The notes below the pieces were generated by a model. That model worked only from the letters and a program-made list of their open reading frames with translations, made no database searches and had not been told where the DNA came from. Made by a program: the position numbers and the translations under genes. Of a stretch of DNA of 64,000 nt, positions 34,169-42,366 are shown piece by piece. Numbering within the stretch: position 1 is the stretch's first letter; each line of letters begins with the position of its first letter. The stretch is from an uncultured Clostridia bacterium. GTDB lineage: Bacteria > Bacillota > Clostridia > Oscillospirales > Oscillospiraceae. The stretch is taken from the NCBI GenBank assembly GCA_945876285.1, contig CAMCNO010000002.1, positions 1 through 64,000 of the forward strand, in the 5' to 3' direction.

Positions 34169-35905
34169 TCAGGCCCGCTTTTCCTCGCGCTGCTTGATCA
34201 CGAACAGGGTGGCCAGCATCAGCACGATGCCGATGGGCAGACCCAGAATGCCGGGAGCGCCGGCGGACACCAGAATACCGGCGATCAGGTAGGTCACACC
34301 GGACACAGCTGCACAGGTAATGGCATAGGGAAGCTGTGTGGACACATGGTTCACGTGGTCGCACTGGGCGCCGGCGGAAGCCATGATGGTGGTGTCGGAG
34401 ATGGGAGAGCAGTGGTCACCGCAGACGGCGCCGGCCATGCAGGCAGAGATGCAGATGATGGCCATGGGATTATCCATGGAAAACACGTTCTGCACGATGG
34501 GGATCAGAATGCCGAAGGTGCCCCAGGAGGTGCCGGTGGCGAAAGCCAGCAGGCAGCCGATGACGAACACGATCACGGGCAGCAGCAGCTGGATGCCCGT
34601 GGCAGAGGTACGGACGAAGTCACGGACGAAGTACTTGGCGCCCAGAGAATCGGTCATGGCCTTCAGGCTCCAGGCAAAGGTCAGGATCATGATGGCGGGC
34701 ACCATGGCCTTGAAGCCCTCGGGAATGCAGCTCATCATGTCCTTGAAGCTCATGGAGCGGCGGATCAGGAAGTACACGAAGGAGAACACCAGGGCAAAAG
34801 CAGAGCCAAGCATCAGGCCCACGGAGGCGTCAGAGTTGGAGAAGGCGGTGATGAAATCCTCGCCCTCGAAGAAGCCACCGGAGTAGATCATGCCGATGAC
34901 ACAGCAGATAATCAGCATCACTACAGGCAACACCAGATCCAGCACCCGGCCCTTATCCTCGGAAACATCCGCCTCAGCGGAGGCATAGGGGTTGGAACCA
35001 GAGAACAGATCGTTTTTCTCGACCGCATTGCGCTCAAAGTTGCGCATCGTGCCGAAGTCCACCTTCATGACCACCAGGCCCACCATCATCACGATGGTCA
35101 GCAGGGCGTAGTAGTTATAAGGAATGGCCCGAAGGAACAGATTGAAACCCTGACCGTCCTCAGCAAAGCCGGCAACGGCAGCTGCCCAGGAGCTGATGGG
35201 GGCGATGATGCAGATGGGGGCAGCGGTGGCGTCAATGATATAGGCCAGCTTGGCGCGGGAGATGTTGTGCTTGTCAGTGATGGGACGCATGACACTGCCC
35301 ACAGTCAGGCAGTTGAAATAGTCGTCGATGAAAATCAGGCAGCCCAGCAGGATGGAAGCCATCTGCGCACCCACCCGGCTCTTGATGTTCTTTTCTGCCC
35401 AACGGCCAAAGGCTGCGGAGCCGCCGGCCTTGTTCATCAGGCACACCATGGCGCCCAGGATCACCAGGAAGATCAGGATGCCCATGTTGTAGCTGTCGGT
35501 GACAGAAGCCACAATGCCGTCGTTGAACACATGCAGCACCGTTGCCTCAAAGGCAAAGTTGGAGTGCAGCAGGCCTCCCACCAGGATACCGATGAACAGG
35601 GAGCTGTACACCTCCTTGGTGATCAGTGCCAGAGCAATGGCAATGATGGGAGGCAGCAGGGACCAGAAGGTGTTGAAGAACCGACTGGAGGATTCCACAT
35701 AGCCGGTGCCGCCGCAGCTCTCGCACTCAGCGACAGTCCCCTCGTCCGTAAGAACGATACCGGCAGCTCCGCAGTCGGAGCACTCGATCATCTTGGTGCC
35801 GGTCTCTTCGGTGGGGTCGGCCGCAAAGGCGGTAACGGTCATAGCGCTGCACAGCAGCAGTAGCACTGCCAGCAGAGGCAGCAGCCGTCGCTTCAGGTTT
35901 CTCAT
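34169..35905 (-). CDS. NhaC-family Na+/H+ antiporter, probable lysine transporter
   Basis: A 578-residue integral membrane protein of the NhaC superfamily (FIDDYFNCLTVGSVMRPITD, then DHCSPISDTTIMASAG). The lysine riboswitch upstream points to lysine or a relative as substrate, as proposed for LysW-type NhaC proteins. Unusually, it begins with a cleavable-looking signal peptide (ending TAFAA, residues about 1-29) and then a paired Cys motif CSDCGAAG ... CESCGGTG (DnaJ-zinc-finger-like) before the first transport helix. That would put the motif outside the membrane. ATG at 35905 follows AGGAGAG. Confidence 0.9.
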   Translation of the reverse strand: MRNLKRRLLPLLAVLLLLCSAMTVTAFAADPTEETGTKMIECSDCGAAGIVLTDEGTVAECESCGGTGYVESSSRFFNTFWSLLPPIIAIALALITKEVYSSLFIGILVGGLLHSNFAFEATVLHVFNDGIVASVTDSYNMGILIFLVILGAMVCLMNKAGGSAAFGRWAEKNIKSRVGAQMASILLGCLIFIDDYFNCLTVGSVMRPITDKHNISRAKLAYIIDATAAPICIIAPISSWAAAVAGFAEDGQGFNLFLRAIPYNYYALLTIVMMVGLVVMKVDFGTMRNFERNAVEKNDLFSGSNPYASAEADVSEDKGRVLDLVLPVVMLIICCVIGMIYSGGFFEGEDFITAFSNSDASVGLMLGSAFALVFSFVYFLIRRSMSFKDMMSCIPEGFKAMVPAIMILTFAWSLKAMTDSLGAKYFVRDFVRTSATGIQLLLPVIVFVIGCLLAFATGTSWGTFGILIPIVQNVFSMDNPMAIICISACMAGAVCGDHCSPISDTTIMASAGAQCDHVNHVSTQLPYAITCAAVSGVTYLIAGILVSAGAPGILGLPIGIVLMLATLFVIKQREEKRA

Positions 35906-35924
35906 GATTCTCTCTCCTAACAAA

Positions 35925-35955
35925 AAATGAAGTCATGACAGTGTCATGACTTCAT
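35925..35955 (-). terminator. Riboswitch expression-platform terminator (nhaC)
   Basis: ATGAAGTCATGACA and its near-exact complement form a 14-bp stem followed on the minus strand by TTTTTTG, just before the nhaC ribosome site. Confidence 0.85.
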
Positions 35956-35974
35956 ACAGCACAGAAGCGTATGG

Positions 35975-36149
35975 AACCACGACAGCGCTCCGCCCTGTTC
36001 AGGGCGACAGTCCGAAGGATATTCTCCTCCGGCCCGGCTCCGTGCTCTCCAGGCAGAAAGCCCCGAAACCTCGGCGAATGCCCCTTTTGTCCGCCCCGCT
36101 GCCTGTCTTTGAGGGATGGACGACTCTTGACCTTCGCGCCTCTATCATG
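35975..36149 (-). promoter_or_regulatory. Lysine riboswitch (L-box) upstream of nhaC
   Basis: On the minus strand the L-box core appears in order: GATAGAGGCGCGAAGGTCAA then GAGTC, AAAAGGGGCATTCGCCGAGG, GGACTGTCGCC and GGAGCGCTGTCG. These match the conserved segments of the lysine aptamer. A terminator hairpin follows, so lysine binding should stop transcription of the transporter gene. Confidence 0.88.
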
Positions 36150-36161
36150 CTTAACGTGTTC

Positions 36162-36189
36162 ATTATATAAAAGTTTTTGGAAAAGTCAA
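36162..36189 (-). promoter_or_regulatory. Promoter of the nhaC riboswitch transcript
   Basis: On the minus strand TTGACT (36184-36189) and TATAAT (36162-36167) are spaced by 16 bp, about 13 bp upstream of the aptamer. Confidence 0.8.
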
Positions 36190-36235
36190 CAGATTTCTCC
36201 TGTTTTCAGGAAAATCCCCTTTTTTACTGTCGAAA

Positions 36236-36268
36236 GCCAAAAAAGGAGCGCCGCAAAGCGGCGCTCCC
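36236..36268 (-). terminator. Terminator of the uracil permease gene
   Basis: GGAGCGCCGC, short loop, GCGGCGCTCC, then TTTTTT on the minus strand. Confidence 0.85.
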
Positions 36269-36289
36269 GGAAGAGATCTGTACGTCGTA

Positions 36290-37669
36290 TCAATACTGGC
36301 CCAGATTGCCGGAGGCCTTGGAGTCGGTGTTCTCGCCGAAGTTGAAGTCATTGCCGGGCAGGATGGCGTTGAGCACGATGCCGGCGATGGCAGCGATGGC
36401 CAGGGAGGTCAGGGTGATGGAGGCGCCGCCCACCTGGAAGGTCAGGCCGCCGGTGAAGCCCAGGCCGCAGACCAGAATGACGGCGGCAATGATGAGGTTG
36501 CGGCTGTTGGTGAAGTCCACCTGGTTCTCCACCACGTTCCGCACGCCGATGGCGGAGATCATACCGTACAGGATGAAGCTGACGCCGCCGATGATGGCCG
36601 CGGGGATGGTGTTGACGATATAGGCAAAGGCGGGGCTGAAGGACAGGATGATGGCATAGAGGGCAGCCAGGCGGATGACCTTGGGATCATGGACGCGGGA
36701 CAGCACCAGCACGCCGGTGTTCTCGCCGTAGGTAGTGTTGGCAGGGCCGCCGAACAGGGCAGAGAGGGAGGTGGCAATGCCGTCACCGATGAGGGTGCGG
36801 TGCAGGCCGGGATCCTCGATGAAGTTCTCGCCAACAGTGGCGGAGATAGCGGACATATCGCCGATGTGCTCCATCATGGAGGCAATGGCGATGGGGGCCA
36901 TCACCAGAATGGCGGAGATGTCAAACTTGGCGACACTGCCGCCGAAGTTGGTGATAAAGGGCTGGAAGCCCAGCAGCGGAGTGGTGCCGCCGATCAGGCC
37001 CTGGACATTCAGGCCGGAGAAGTCCACCTTGCCGGCAACCAGAGCCACCACATAGGGGATGACCACACCCAGCAGGATGGGGATGATCTTGATCATGCCC
37101 TTGCCCCAGATGTTGGCCACCACGATGACGGCAATGGACACCAGCGCCAGCCACCAGCAGGTGGAGGCATTGCCCACAGCGGAGGGAGCCAGGTTCAGGC
37201 CGATCAGGATGATGATGGGGCCGGTGACCACGGGAGGCAGATAGTGCATGACCTTATGGACTCCCACCACCTTGATGATGGCGGCCAGCACCACGTACAG
37301 CAGACCGGCTACCACGATGCCGCCGCAGGCGTACTGCAGCTTCTCAGAGGCTTCCATGGCGGCGTAGATACCCTGATCCATGGCGCCCATGGCGGCAAAG
37401 CCGCCCAGGAAGGCAAAGGAGGAACCCAGGAAGGCGGGCACCTTCATCTTGGTGCAGACGTGGAAGAACAGTGTGCCGATGCCGGCGAAGAACAGGGTGG
37501 TCTGGATGCTGAGGGGCAGGCCGTAGCTCTGGACCAGGATGGGCACCAGGACGGTGGCGCCGAACATGGCGAACATGTGCTGCAGGCCCAGGACCAGCAT
37601 TTTGGGGATGCCCAGGGTCCGGGCGTCCCGGATGGGCTGCTGACCGATGTTGGACTTTTTCTCGTTCAT
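36290..37669 (-). CDS. uraA: Uracil/xanthine permease
   Basis: A 459-residue nucleobase:cation symporter-2 family protein with about 12-14 helices. Signatures are LGLQHMFAMFGATVLVPILV at the start, FLGSSFAFLGG, APIAIASMMEHIGDMSAIS (substrate-binding Glu) and GGPANTTYGENTGVLVLSRV. These are the UraA-type substrate and NTTxGEN motifs; uracil is the likely substrate. The leader contains a consensus promoter and a small terminator, so expression is probably attenuated. Confidence 0.92.
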   Translation of the reverse strand: MNEKKSNIGQQPIRDARTLGIPKMLVLGLQHMFAMFGATVLVPILVQSYGLPLSIQTTLFFAGIGTLFFHVCTKMKVPAFLGSSFAFLGGFAAMGAMDQGIYAAMEASEKLQYACGGIVVAGLLYVVLAAIIKVVGVHKVMHYLPPVVTGPIIILIGLNLAPSAVGNASTCWWLALVSIAVIVVANIWGKGMIKIIPILLGVVIPYVVALVAGKVDFSGLNVQGLIGGTTPLLGFQPFITNFGGSVAKFDISAILVMAPIAIASMMEHIGDMSAISATVGENFIEDPGLHRTLIGDGIATSLSALFGGPANTTYGENTGVLVLSRVHDPKVIRLAALYAIILSFSPAFAYIVNTIPAAIIGGVSFILYGMISAIGVRNVVENQVDFTNSRNLIIAAVILVCGLGFTGGLTFQVGGASITLTSLAIAAIAGIVLNAILPGNDFNFGENTDSKASGNLGQY

Positions 37670-37706
37670 ATCATTTCTCCTCTCGTTTCATGGTTTCACA
37701 CACGGG

Positions 37707-37735
37707 CAAAAAAAATACCGGCACCAATAGCCGGT
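37707..37735 (-). terminator. Possible attenuator in the uraA leader
   Basis: ACCGGC and GCCGGT around TATTGGT, followed on the minus strand by ATTTTTTTT. It lies between the promoter and the uraA start, 38-66 bases before the ATG. Confidence 0.6.
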
Positions 37736-37827
37736 CAGACAAAAGAAGTGTGAAAAAAAGAGGAGGCCGCTTTCAAACTCGTCAGATACAGCATACCGTT
37801 CCCCTCCCTTTCGTTCTTTTCTGCCCC

Positions 37828-37856
37828 ATTATACAGAAAGGTACGACGTATTGCAA
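37828..37856 (-). promoter_or_regulatory. uraA promoter
   Basis: On the minus strand TTGCAA (37851-37856) and TATAAT (37828-37833) are 17 bp apart. The transcript would have a leader of about 150 bases; no known riboswitch class was recognised in it. Confidence 0.75.
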
Positions 37857-37905
37857 GGTTTCTTTTCCATGAGCCGAGGATAAAAAAATCGTCGGAAATT
37901 GTCAA

Positions 37906-37938
37906 AAATGACGGTGGAAAAACATTCCACCGTCATTT
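37906..37938 (-). terminator. Terminator of the DUF523 operon
   Basis: AAATGACGGTGGAA and TTCCACCGTCATTT form a perfect 14-bp stem; TTTTTG follows on the minus strand. The stem overlaps the last codons of the DUF523 gene. Confidence 0.8.
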
Positions 37939-38361
37939 CAGCAATTCTTCGATTTGTGATTCCCCGTACACCGGGATGTCGTGGGCCGTCAGCAGCTCCG
38001 ATGTCACACCGCCCCCTGCCGTCAGGGTGCCGGAAAAGGTGCCGTCGTAGACCTGTCCATGGCCACAGGAGGGACTGCGCTCTTTCAGCACTGCCGCCTT
38101 GCAGCCAAACAGTTTGCATAACTTCAGTGCCTCCTCAGCGCCCCGACGGTACTGCTCCGTCACATCACCACTCCGGGTCACCACCCGGCCGTCCCGCCGC
38201 TCCGCCGGAGGCCGGGGCGTAGGCAGACCGCCCAGCTGCTCCGGGCAAACGGGCACCAGGGTATGGCGCTCCGCCAGCGCCGTTGCCAACGGGTGGGGCT
38301 TGGAAGCGCCGTCATACCGGCAGCAGACCCCCAGCAGACAGGCTGAAATCAGAATTTTCAC
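37933..38361 (-). CDS. DUF523 protein
   Basis: A 142-residue DUF523 protein: ILISACLLGVCCRYDGASK at the N-terminus and LKERSPSCGHGQVYDGTFSG in the second half, both Cys-rich and likely metal or cluster binding. GTG at 38361 overlaps the stop of the preceding gene (GTGTGA), so it is co-translated as the last of three genes. The family is sometimes linked to 2-thiouracil desulfurization; that role cannot be judged here. Confidence 0.88.
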   Translation of the reverse strand: MKILISACLLGVCCRYDGASKPHPLATALAERHTLVPVCPEQLGGLPTPRPPAERRDGRVVTRSGDVTEQYRRGAEEALKLCKLFGCKAAVLKERSPSCGHGQVYDGTFSGTLTAGGGVTSELLTAHDIPVYGESQIEELLK

Positions 38362-38741
38362 ACTTTTCCGCCTTTCTGGAAGGCCTGACGCTCCTTTTGC
38401 AGTTCGGCGTACAGCATCACGCCGTTCCAGCCCCGGTTGTGGGGCGTCAGCACCGCCTTCAGGCAATCCGGCCCGGCTCCCGCCTGGGACAGAGCAGGCA
38501 GCAGCGTATCCAACTGCTTTTCCAGGCCGCACAGCACGATCATCCGGCCGCCCAGCGCGCCTCCGGCGTAGTCCGCCATGGGGCCGGGTGCGGTGTCCAG
38601 TCCCGCCAGCACTGCCAGGGGCTTGTTGTAGTCCTTCCGGGCCACGGGCACCAGCTCCACGCCGAAGGGGGCCATGGCCGACTCCAGCGCCAGCACGTTC
38701 AGCAGGGATTCAAATCCGAACAGCAGCAGTTTTCCGCTCAT
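38358..38741 (-). CDS. DUF3783 protein
   Basis: A 127-residue protein of the DUF3783 family, typical of clostridia (KLLLFGFESLLNVLALESAM, then GRMIVLCGLEKQLD and AVLTPHNRGW). The function is unknown. It overlaps the Nudix gene by four bases (ATGA) and the DUF523 gene at its end. Confidence 0.82.
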   Translation of the reverse strand: MSGKLLLFGFESLLNVLALESAMAPFGVELVPVARKDYNKPLAVLAGLDTAPGPMADYAGGALGGRMIVLCGLEKQLDTLLPALSQAGAGPDCLKAVLTPHNRGWNGVMLYAELQKERQAFQKGGKV

Positions 38742-39208
38742 AAAACGTCCTCCTTCCCGTCCAGCACCGCCAGCACCAGCTTCTCTCCCTCGTATTTCAG
38801 CTTCAGGGAGAAGAACGGCCGGTCCGTATCCAGCAGCCGCAGGAATATCTTGTCTCCCTCCCACAGGGGCAGGGACAGCAGTTCCGTCTTTTTGATCCAC
38901 GCCAGCTCGCCCTCGTCGCAGGGATGGGGTTCCCCCGTCCAGCGGCTGGCGGTGAACAGGTGCATGTACTCCGTGGGATACTGGTCCGACACAAAGGTCA
39001 CCAGTCCCCGGTAACGGTAGTCCGTCAGGGTCAGGCCCGTCTCCTCGAAGGTCTCCCGCAGGACGCAGTCCTCGGGGCTCTCCCCCTCCTCGAATTTGCC
39101 GCCCACGCCGATCCATTTGTCGTGGTTCATATCGTTTTTCTTTTTGACCCGGTGGAGCATCAGGTACGCGTCTCCCCGCTCCAGATAACACAGGGTGGAG
39201 TTGATCAT
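38738..39208 (-). CDS. Nudix hydrolase (8-oxo-dGTP diphosphatase type)
   Basis: A 156-residue MutT-like hydrolase. The Nudix box is complete: GGKFEEGESPEDCVLRETFE followed by ETGL, giving the Gx5Ex7REUxEExGU pattern. It probably cleans oxidized nucleotides from the pool. It is first in the Nudix-DUF3783-DUF523 operon. Confidence 0.92.
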   Translation of the reverse strand: MINSTLCYLERGDAYLMLHRVKKKNDMNHDKWIGVGGKFEEGESPEDCVLRETFEETGLTLTDYRYRGLVTFVSDQYPTEYMHLFTASRWTGEPHPCDEGELAWIKKTELLSLPLWEGDKIFLRLLDTDRPFFSLKLKYEGEKLVLAVLDGKEDVL

Positions 39209-39292
39209 AGGGTCATCCCCTCGTTGCTTTTTGTTTTATTATACCCGCATCCCGCGCAAAAGAAAAGTCCCCTCTTTTCGTCCGGCGGGTCA

Positions 39293-39331
39293 AAAGGAAA
39301 AGAGGGATGAAGCGCATCCCTCTTTTCCTTT
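39293..39331 (-). terminator. Terminator of the ABC importer operon
   Basis: AAAGGAAAAGAGGGATG and CATCCCTCTTTTCCTTT form a perfect 17-bp stem with a five-base loop. It overlaps the stop of the ATPase gene. Confidence 0.8.
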
Positions 39332-39894
39332 CACAGTTTGATCACATCGGCCCCCAGTGACTTGGCGTCGGCGGGGTCGTGGGTCACCAGCAAAACCGGC
39401 TTCTCCTCCGCAGTCCGGCGAATGAGAGCCAGACACCGGGCCCGGTTTTCCTCGTCCAGCCCGGTGAAGGGTTCGTCCAGGGCCAGGGCGTCGGAGGGCG
39501 CCAGCAGCGCCCGGGCCAGAGCCAGACGGCGCTTCATGCCGCCGGAGAACTCCCGGACGGGCTTACCCGCCGTATCTCCCAGTCCCAGCTCTGTCAGGAG
39601 GGCGTCGGCGGCGGGTTCGTCCAGGGCAGCGCCTAGGACGAAGCGGAGGTTGCCCATGGCGTCCAGGTGCTCCAGCAGGCGGTTCTCCTGGAACACGGCA
39701 GACCAGCGGACATCCGACGGAGTACTGCCGCTGTCAGGGCGCTCCAGCCCCAGCAGGATGCGCAGGAGCGTGGTCTTACCCGCTCCCGAGGGGGCCATGA
39801 CGCAGGTGACACCCGGTCCGGCGGTGAAGCTCACGTTTTCCAGCACGGGCCTGCCGTCAAAGGACTTGCAGAGGTTCTTGATATGTAGCTCCAT
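39331..39894 (-). CDS. ABC importer ATPase (nitrate/sulfonate/thiamine-precursor type)
   Basis: A 187-residue ATPase: Walker A APSGAGKTT, Q-loop VFQENRLLEH, signature FSGGMKRR and Walker B ALALDEPFTGLD. It is shorter than most SsuB-type ATPases (about 240-250) because the C-terminal extension is missing. Its ATG overlaps the permease stop (TGATG). It energizes the importer encoded upstream. Confidence 0.88.
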   Translation of the reverse strand: MELHIKNLCKSFDGRPVLENVSFTAGPGVTCVMAPSGAGKTTLLRILLGLERPDSGSTPSDVRWSAVFQENRLLEHLDAMGNLRFVLGAALDEPAADALLTELGLGDTAGKPVREFSGGMKRRLALARALLAPSDALALDEPFTGLDEENRARCLALIRRTAEEKPVLLVTHDPADAKSLGADVIKL

Positions 39895-40664
39895 CACAGC
39901 CCCGCCTTTCCCGCCAGTGCGTCCACCAGCGCCAGGAATAACTTCTCAAACAGCACCGATACCGCCACGATGACCGCCGTCCAGGCGAAGAGGTCCGGGG
40001 TCTGGAAGTAGACCTTGGCGGTATACAGCCGCTCGCCGATGGTGCCCGAGGGCAGGCCGATGACCTCCGCCGCCGCGCCCCCCTTCCAGCAAAGGCCCAG
40101 AGCCAGGGACACGGCAGAGCGGAAATAGGGCAGCACGGCGGGCAGATAGATACCTGTCAGCCGCCGCCCCAGGGGGACGCGGAACACCCGCGCCATCTCC
40201 AGCAGCTTGGCGTCCGCTGCCGCGATGCCCGCCAGAACGTTCAGGTACACCGGGGGGAACACCATCAGGGCGGAGATGAACAGGGGCAGGGAGCGGCTGT
40301 CCAGCCACACCAGGGCCAGGATGATGAAGGACACCACCGGGACGGCCTTCACCGCCGCCGTCAGGGGATAAAGCAGCTCCCGGACAAGGTGCCACCGAGC
40401 GGACAAGACTGCCAGCGCCACCGCCAGGACGCAGCCCACCAGAAAGCCGCCGAAAATATGGGCGATGGACCCTCCCACCGCCCGCCAGAAGGCAGCGGTG
40501 CAGGCCAGCTCCCCCAGCCGCAGCGCGGCGGAGACGGGGGAGGCCAGCAGCAGGTGTCCGTTGGGCCACAGGGCGACAAACAGCATACTGGCCCCCTGCC
40601 ACACCAGCAGCCAGAAGATCACCGCCCAGGGCCGTATGGAGTTTTGGGCGGTGTTCCTGTTCAT
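39894..40664 (-). CDS. ABC importer permease (SsuC/ThiX type)
   Basis: A 256-residue membrane protein with six helices and the EAA-like loop near EMARVFRVPLGRRLTGIYLP. It belongs to the BPD_transp_1 group used for taurine, nitrate or HMP/thiamine precursors. It lies 17 bp after the binding-protein gene. Confidence 0.88.
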   Translation of the reverse strand: MNRNTAQNSIRPWAVIFWLLVWQGASMLFVALWPNGHLLLASPVSAALRLGELACTAAFWRAVGGSIAHIFGGFLVGCVLAVALAVLSARWHLVRELLYPLTAAVKAVPVVSFIILALVWLDSRSLPLFISALMVFPPVYLNVLAGIAAADAKLLEMARVFRVPLGRRLTGIYLPAVLPYFRSAVSLALGLCWKGGAAAEVIGLPSGTIGERLYTAKVYFQTPDLFAWTAVIVAVSVLFEKLFLALVDALAGKAGL

Positions 40665-40681
40665 AGGCTGCTCCTTAAAAT

Positions 40682-41725
40682 TCAGGCGTTGTAATAGAAA
40701 TCATCCCCCGGCAGCTTGCCGCCCACGGAGGTGGGTTCAGCGTCAAAGAGGACCTGGAGGTAGCCGGAGAGCTTGGAGCCCATCTCCTCCCCGGTGATGC
40801 AGACGATGTTGCAGTAAGGCAGGGCCTTCTGTGCCATGGGAGCGGCCTCGATGATGCCGAACTGACTGATGAGCTGGGCGGCGTCGGCGTTGTTGCTGTT
40901 GACCCAGTTCACGGATTCGGCGTAATCCTCCAGGAAGGCCGCCACGGCGGCGGGATGCTCCTCCACGAAGGACTTCCGGGCCACGACAACGCCGGTGATC
41001 ATGCCGGAGCCGTTGTCCAGGGCGTCCCACTCAGCGGTCAGATCCAGAGCCATCCGCAGGCCCTCGATCTTCGTCTGGGCCACGGTGACAAAGGGCTGGG
41101 GCAGCAGGGCGATGGTGGCGGCGCCGGAGGCCAGGGCCGCCACGCACTCGGCGTGCTCGGACTTCCAGTCGATGGTCACATCCTTGTCCGGGTCGATGCC
41201 GTTTTCAGAGAGGAGGTAGCGCAGGGCATACTCCGGGGTGCTGCCCTTGCCGGCGCCCACGATGGTCTTGCCCGCCAGGTCCGCCATGGACCGGACCGCG
41301 TTGCCGTTCTCCACGATATAGATGACGCCCAGGGTGTTGACGGCCAGGGTCACGATCTGGCCCTCGGTCTTGTTGTACAGCACGGAGGCCAGGTTGGCAG
41401 GCACGCAGGCCATCTCCAGGTCGCCCTTGATGAGAGAGGGCGTCACCTCGTCGGCGGCTCCCGCCAGGGTGAAGTCATACAGGGAGCCGTCGGCGAACTG
41501 GGGATCGTCGCTCATGAGCTTCACCAGACCCATGGCGGTGGGACCTTTCAGGGCGGCGATGCGGGTGGTGACGGGTTCCTCGGCGGGGGTCTCCTCCTGA
41601 ACGGGAGTCTCCTGAGCGGGAGGCTCTTCAGGGGCGGGGGCCTCCTGCTTGGTGCCGCAGGCGGTCAGGGACAGCGCCAGCAGCAGGGCCAGCGTCAGAG
41701 ACAACGTTTTCTTGAACAGGTTCAT
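40682..41725 (-). CDS. NMT1/THI5-like substrate-binding lipoprotein
   Basis: A 347-residue lipoprotein with lipobox LTACG, a Pro/Glu-rich spacer, then an NMT1/THI5-type periplasmic-binding fold (ALKGPTAMGLVKLM, then GDLEMACVPANLASVLYNKT). The family binds HMP-like, aromatic or sulfonate ligands. The ligand here is unknown. It is linked to a TM1266 regulator gene upstream, and no thiamine riboswitch was found. Confidence 0.88.
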   Translation of the reverse strand: MNLFKKTLSLTLALLLALSLTACGTKQEAPAPEEPPAQETPVQEETPAEEPVTTRIAALKGPTAMGLVKLMSDDPQFADGSLYDFTLAGAADEVTPSLIKGDLEMACVPANLASVLYNKTEGQIVTLAVNTLGVIYIVENGNAVRSMADLAGKTIVGAGKGSTPEYALRYLLSENGIDPDKDVTIDWKSEHAECVAALASGAATIALLPQPFVTVAQTKIEGLRMALDLTAEWDALDNGSGMITGVVVARKSFVEEHPAAVAAFLEDYAESVNWVNSNNADAAQLISQFGIIEAAPMAQKALPYCNIVCITGEEMGSKLSGYLQVLFDAEPTSVGGKLPGDDFYYNA

Positions 41726-41749
41726 GGTCGGTTTCCTCTTTTCTTAAAA

Positions 41750-42001
41750 TTACAGGTTTTCAGGTGCGTAGACCGTCTTGGCGGTGACGCCGGGCAGTCG
41801 GCCCAGCTTTCCCGACAGGGCGGAAATGATATCCTGAGGGGCGTCCAGCGCCACGCTGATGATGTTGACGTCCCTCTGCCGGTAGGGTACCCCCATCCGG
41901 CCGATGATATAGGCGCCGTACTGGTGCAGCAGGTCGTTCAGGGCCGTCACAGCGGCGCCCTCCCGGACGATGATGGCCAGCACAGCCACGCGGGTCTCCA
42001 T
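41750..42001 (-). CDS. TM1266-family putative iron-only hydrogenase regulator
   Basis: An 83-residue ACT/NikR-C-like protein: RVAVLAIIVREGAAVTALND, then LLHQYGAYIIGRMGVPY, matching the TM1266 family often found near [FeFe]-hydrogenase maturation genes. It leads the ABC importer operon (24-bp gap), suggesting that the importer is tied to the same pathway. No hydrogenase gene is in the window. Confidence 0.85.
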   Translation of the reverse strand: METRVAVLAIIVREGAAVTALNDLLHQYGAYIIGRMGVPYRQRDVNIISVALDAPQDIISALSGKLGRLPGVTAKTVYAPENL

Positions 42002-42203
42002 GGCAGTCTCTCCCTCCTATGAAAAAATAACCCCTCCGCACATCTGGCGGAGGGGTGAAAGCGCATGATGACGTCCCATGGCAAAGGCCACGGGCAGCGT
42101 CCGGCTTTCGGCGCGGGAATCGGTAAAAACCCTTGCCGTCAGATGACGTTCATATGGTTTGGCCCGGCGGGCAGAGGGGAAGTCTTTCCGCAGGGTGAAC
42201 ATA
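42002..42203 (-). promoter_or_regulatory. Structured leader of unknown class before the TM1266 operon
   Basis: The roughly 200 bases upstream of the TM1266 gene are rich in short complementary runs. They end in a clear terminator (ACCCCTCCGC ... GCGGAGGGGT then TATTTTTT on the minus strand) placed just before the ribosome site. That is the layout of a riboswitch or attenuator. I could not match it to the TPP, SAM, FMN, cobalamin or lysine aptamers. Two GATGACGT copies occur in it. Confidence 0.55.
42024..42056 (-). terminator. Leader terminator of the TM1266 operon
   Basis: A 10-bp perfect stem (arms 42030-42039 and 42047-42056) with TATTTTTTC on the minus strand. Confidence 0.8.
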
Positions 42204-42366
42204 GTATATCATACGGGCGGGATACCCGTCAAGAGATCCTCAGCAGCATCCCAATTACCTAAAAATGTTGGTGGTCTAAACATCAGCACTTTTACCAATC
42301 ATTGAAACGAGCAGGGAGATATAGTAATATGATAGAAAGATAAATCGGAATTATTGGGGGTAAAAC

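Noticed and set aside
34346-35863. 505-residue plus-strand frame opposite the NhaC gene
   Set aside because: His/Gln/Asp-rich shadow of a GC-biased membrane-protein gene; the NhaC gene has riboswitch, promoter and ribosome site.
37690-37860. Purine riboswitch in the uraA leader
   Set aside because: The conserved purine-aptamer core and loop sequences were not found.
42002-42203. TPP riboswitch before the NMT1/THI5-type importer
   Set aside because: Expected from the transporter family, but the conserved TPP segments (such as CTGAGA) are absent.
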